The translations under genes were made by a program, and so were the position numbers. A stretch of 64,000 bases of DNA from Pelodera strongyloides (lineage: Eukaryota > Nematoda > Chromadorea > Rhabditida > Rhabditidae), in the NCBI GenBank assembly GCA_036852015.1, contig JAANDG010000073.1:124001-188000 (forward strand). Direction: 5' to 3'. This document shows, piece after piece, positions 60,371-64,000 of the stretch (positions are counted from its first letter, which is position 1; the number at the start of each line of letters is the position of its first letter). Below the pieces are notes generated by a model. The model saw only the letters and a program-made list of their open reading frames with translations. It searched no databases and was not told where the DNA came from.

Positions 60371-61555
60371 TCAATCGAAGCTCATGCTCCCCGACCAAAT
60401 GCTCAGTCTGGGTCCGTTGTCCATGTCGAGACTCACCGAACCACGGGGAGAATAGTCCCTTTGAAGGGAACTGGATGATGGCGCCCCTTTCATACACACC
60501 ACGGAAGCGGATGAACTGAAATACATGTAGATTAAACTTATATATTAAAGCGTTATGGCACGTGGTTCTATTATATATGCCAGAGAACAATGCGCAATTC
60601 TGTCACGCACAGAGTGGAGCAAACTTTAACATAGTTATCCAGCTTTTCCCAACCACGTGTCGGTAAACATGGACCCATACAGACTACGGTACTTATTGTT
60701 CGAATTAGGGTCCAGACAGCGACCTGCGGAACAGACAGGTCCCCGATAAAATTCGCCCTGTTTTATCAACATAAAAAGTACATCACGGGAACAACCCACG
60801 GCATCATAGTGCATCTTTTAGGGTGAGCAACAAAGGATTCATTCCATTATAACAGAAAGTGTGCCTTATCATATCAATGACCACTCTAGACTCTAACTGC
60901 ACACACTTACTTACTCACTCCTCCTTTAACTGATTGATTTCTGCAATAGTAAAGCAGAAGTAATTAAGCTACAGAAACCATAGGCACAAATTCACAATTT
61001 TTTTTTAAAGTGATAGGGAAATAACCTAATTTTCCAGGAGTAGACAAATAATGACCACTCGTAAAAATTTGAATTTCACTGGTAAACTCTTATAATACCG
61101 TACTACTCAACTCAGTATTCAGACAGGCAAACATCGACATCGACAACGACACACAATAATCCACAATACTTAAAAGCCCCGTACGCAAGTGATGCTCGAT
61201 CCGGTGACCGTTCAAAATCGTAGATCAACGAGAGCGCAGGGGTACGAGAACGTGCCATGTCTGGTAACTCCTCTGTAATCACTATCTCAGGAAGACCCGA
61301 TGTCGTGGACCTAGAAAGATTCAACTTCCTCTCTGTGTGTTTTTGTCTCTCTCTCTCCTATATAATAATTTATTACGCACACATAAAATTCATGAGAAAA
61401 ATATATGCAACGTACAGTTTTGTCGAGTAAAGCAACAGTCAACAGTAGAAATACAAAAATGAAGAATAAATAAAGTGACACATTAGACAGAAATCTATGA
61501 AGCTAAGTGCGGAGTTTCCTCAATCATAATCCTCTCTTATCTTTCTCCTCTCACT

Positions 61556-61600
<45 letters not shown>

Positions 61601-63017
61601 CTTCTCTCTCTCTGAAACAGCGATGTCACGCCGGATAAAGTGGAAGCTACAACAACAACTTACGAGTTAGTCTGCTTCCTACTGTCCAACAAGTTCTGCT
61701 GGCTGATCTTCCATTGGTTTTTAACATGATCGTTGCTCCCATTCGCTTTGGTTAGCCAGGCGGTCACCTGTAAAGTGATTTTCTGAGTGACTACGGTAAA
61801 CCACTGAGAACCTAAGGTAATTATCACGTGCCATAATCCATAGCATAGCGCAACTTGCATAATTACCGTCTGAAAGTCAGGGATGACCATTCCAATATAT
61901 CGGTGTCTCTTTTATTTAACAGAACCTTCACAGAACAAAAAGCGATGTTTCAACAATATATTATGTACATGCGCATGAAGATTTGATAGTGAGTCGGAAG
62001 TTACATCTTATCTCGAACAACAATCAATTTGTAGCATTAAATTATTTAATTCCTTTAATTGAAGAAAATGACTATCTAATTTGATTTGCAAAATGTTTTC
62101 CAATTTTACCTTTGTTTTAGCCTTTAACAATCTCCTCCGCTGTCTTTGTTGGATGTCCAATTCTTCGCGGAAACGCATGGCATCTAGTAGGGCTTCCATC
62201 TAAATCACACAATTTACGGTGTTTTTAACTTTCTGTGCGGTATTTTCTAGATATTTAGATTTACAGTATTTATTCACTGTACTTCAAAAAAAATCTGTCA
62301 GTAAGTCAGTTTCTACTATGGCTCCGAGAAACGTTTGCTCCGGCTACACCAAGCTCGTAATCATAGATGGGTGTTTTACCAATGTTTTACCAATCGCCGT
62401 TGCAAGAGGCCATGAATAGGCTCCCAAGCCTCCCACGGGAGTTGGAGTATGAGGAAAAGAAAACTTATATAAATCGGCGGGGAGTAAATACGAGTGCTCG
62501 TTCGGTTTCATTTCGGCACTTACGACACAGCTAAGGGTTTTCCACGGTGGCGATGAGTGCGTTGGCCGTATGCACGAACAACGGGAAGCTCCCCGGATGG
62601 GCGAATTTGTCTCTGATTGTCTCTGCTTCGTGTGATCCCTCTCTTTCTCTCACCTATCACTATGAGGTTCGGAGCATATTCCCGGCATTCGTGCATACGG
62701 CCGCGTGTCTTAATCGAACCCATGATCTCCTGGTTAGTAAGGCATTAGCCACTAACCACCCACTTCCATCAAATCCGTGTTCAATATTCACCTGGTCGCT
62801 GCTCACCTCGATCGTCGACGAGTTTCTTTTAATGGAGCGAAACATTAAAAGCACAATTACAAAGGCGAACATGGCCAAAATGGCACATGTGTACACGATT
62901 CGGCCAATTTCTGGATCATTCAGCACGGAGTATTCTTGATTCCGGGAAACACTGAAAAGGCTTGATGATTTTTCATCTGTCTCTGTTCTTCCTCTTTGCC
63001 TGTCCCTCTCTATTCTC

Positions 63018-63081
<64 letters not shown>

Positions 63082-63274
63082 CCTCTCGGAATCACCTTTG
63101 TTTATTCACGCCAGACAATCTTTTTCTACCTTAATAAAGCATTCCGGGTAATTGAGAGCGTGTGAAGGTAGAAAGGATCAAAGAATAACTAATGGGGAAT
63201 CCCCAAAGAAGAACTTACTTTCGAAAACAGGTCAACTGAAGTTCTCTTAAACACGTGCACGCGGTATTGGCCAT
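60371..63274 (-). CDS. Small single-pass membrane protein (KCNE/MPS-like), paralogue 1
   Basis: Role as for paralogue 2. Minus-strand exons 63219-63274, 62792-62951, 62110-62199, 61664-61767, 61185-61310 and 60371-60515 agree in phase; about 226 aa. The ATG is three bases after TTGCCATTTCAG, a likely trans-splice acceptor. Extracellular part has MANTACTCLRELQLTCFRNV, giving an NVS sequon; then one membrane segment (YTCAILAMFAFVIVLLM), FRSIKRNSS.., a basic region (FREELDIQQRQRRRLLKAK), AWLTKANGSN.., a Ser/Pro part (DMARSRTPALS) and the end PRLSIWSGSMSFD. Exon 5 can end at two donors in the same phase (after 61185 or 61170), or read on to a stop at 61112. An alternative in-frame donor (GAG/gtgagc) is present in exon 2. 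A tRNA-derived SINE head lies 24 bp beyond exon 2. Confidence 0.62.
61555..61615. repeat. (CT)n microsatellite
   Basis: CT tract in intron 4 of paralogue 1, about 50 bp after the exon 4 donor on the minus strand. Confidence 0.9.
62707..62768 (-). repeat. tRNA-derived SINE head
   Basis: Minus strand: GGTGGTTAGTGGCTAATGCC (A-box region) and CATGGGTTCGATTAAG (B-box-like). Adjacent to exon 2 of paralogue 1. It continues into a CT-rich segment at about 62620-62660. Confidence 0.55.
63013..63083. repeat. (CT)n microsatellite
   Basis: Almost pure CT tract in intron 1 of paralogue 1. Confidence 0.95.
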
Positions 63275-63325
63275 TTCCTGAAATGGCAAACCGAATATAG
63301 AGGTAATCGAGAGAGCTCACGTCGA

Positions 63326-63408
63326 GAGATCGAGAGAGAGAGAGAGAGAAAGAGAAAGAGAGAGAGGGGAGAGAGAGAGGGAGAGAGAGAGAGAGAGGGA
63401 GAGAGAGA
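63326..63408. repeat. (AG)n microsatellite
   Basis: GA tract about 50 bp upstream of the likely trans-splice acceptor of paralogue 1. Opposite strand sense to the CT tract at 63013. Confidence 0.9.
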
Positions 63409-63790
63409 ATTATGGAATAGGTCTATTAACGCTATATGAAAGAAAGTGGAAATCAAGGAAAAGGCGCGGCAGCTGTGCGCCACAAGTGTGCCACACATGC
63501 GCTAGGCTTGCCGCAGCCCCTGCTTGGGTTACACGAAATTTGGGGGTGTATGAATAATAGACTTATCCATGAACCTATATTGTGCGGTCATAATCCTTTC
63601 CGTTGCATTTAAAATATATTTTAGTATAAATCCTACCAATATGGGATTAATATTAATAACAGTGGAAAAAAACATGCAATATTTTACTTTGACGTCCTGA
63701 CTTTATTCGCTATAGTTTATTGCTTATTGCTTTGATTTCCAACGGGAAATGTCACAGAGTGAGTGACGATGAAAAAAAGGAAGAAGAGAA

Positions 63791-63940
63791 TGGGGTTTCC
63801 AAGTATGGTAAAAATTTACAGTATTTTGGAACTCCACGAGAATATTTTTTAATTTGTCATGTTATACATGCAAGTTTGGTGCAGAAATACCGTAGTATTG
63901 ACAGAATCAAAACGATTTTTTGGGATACTTGGAAACCGAA
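63791..63940. mobile_element. MITE with TGGGGTTTCCAAGTAT ends, copy 2
   Basis: Begins TGGGGTTTCCAAGTATGG and ends GGATACTTGGAAACCG. Same family and length as 33771-33921 (inner GCAGAAATACCGTAGTATTG). Confidence 0.8.
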
Positions 63941-64000
63941 CATTGAAATGGTACAAATATAATTGGTAAGCTTACATATAAAAAAACAGACTGCTACCGC

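Noticed and set aside
9690..62768. tRNA genes
   Set aside because: A- and B-box words are present but the acceptor, anticodon or T stems do not pair fully in any copy, so they were called SINE heads.
1..64000. Bacterial-type systems, operons, phage or integrated viral genes
   Set aside because: Gene structure is intron-rich and nematode-like throughout; no capsid, polymerase, integrase or prokaryotic gene cluster was seen.

Overview
The window looks like nuclear DNA of a rhabditid, Caenorhabditis-like nematode. The coding signal is short exons (about 30-180 bp) with GT..TTTCAG/TTTTAG introns, some as short as 42 bp. Likely trans-splice acceptors sit a few bases before several ATGs. The intergenic DNA is AT-rich and full of palindromic MITEs, (CT)n tracts and short TACCGTA-type motifs. 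Nothing looks prokaryotic. All gene models were built by hand from reading frames, splice sites and intron phase, and family names come from remembered motifs; no search was run.

Layout. 1-3.6 kb (minus): the 5' two thirds of a UDP-glycosyltransferase gene leaving the window on the left, with a 421-bp palindrome in its last visible intron. 5.98-6.5 kb (minus): the 3' end of an unidentified gene. 7.2-12.6 kb: repeats only, including a 1,004-bp element with perfect 100-bp inverted ends and a 9-bp target duplication, and a two-monomer higher-order repeat. 12.7-19.3 kb: a direct tandem duplication carrying exon-like fragments of an unidentified gene. Copy B contains an 871-bp TACCCC-rich element with terminal inverted repeats and a 9-bp target duplication, and copy A keeps the empty site. 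20-23.4 kb (minus): a 112-codon ORF and orphan terminal exons. 24.6-33.6 kb (minus): a 16-exon gene with a cysteine-rich DUF7042/7043/7044/7045-like ectodomain followed by about four membrane segments and a Tyr-containing tail; its 3' exon has absorbed a tRNA-derived SINE. 34-36.7 kb: an orphan 3' exon (minus) and a weak small gene (plus). 38.46-43.22 kb (plus): a complete Skp2 orthologue (F-box plus LRR, 426 aa). 44.8-46.9 kb (minus): a secreted DOMON-domain protein. 49.0-54.1 kb (minus): a DXO/Rai1-family decapping-nuclease relative that keeps the ExD and Q motifs but has lost the ExK motif. 55.3-58.5 and 60.4-63.3 kb (minus): two tandem paralogues of a small single-pass membrane protein (KCNE/MPS-like), one with a GC-AG intron.

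How the genes relate. The four minus-strand genes from 63.3 to 44.8 kb are in the same orientation but 1-2 kb apart, so an operon is possible but not shown. Skp2 would be the substrate receptor of an SCF ubiquitin ligase, the DXO relative belongs to RNA 5'-end quality control, and the UGT would conjugate small molecules in the ER. No shared pathway is evident. The most notable observations are the 871-bp element with its paralogous empty site, a family of TTAA-flanked MITEs, the degenerate DXO active site, and the ectodomain/tetraspan gene.
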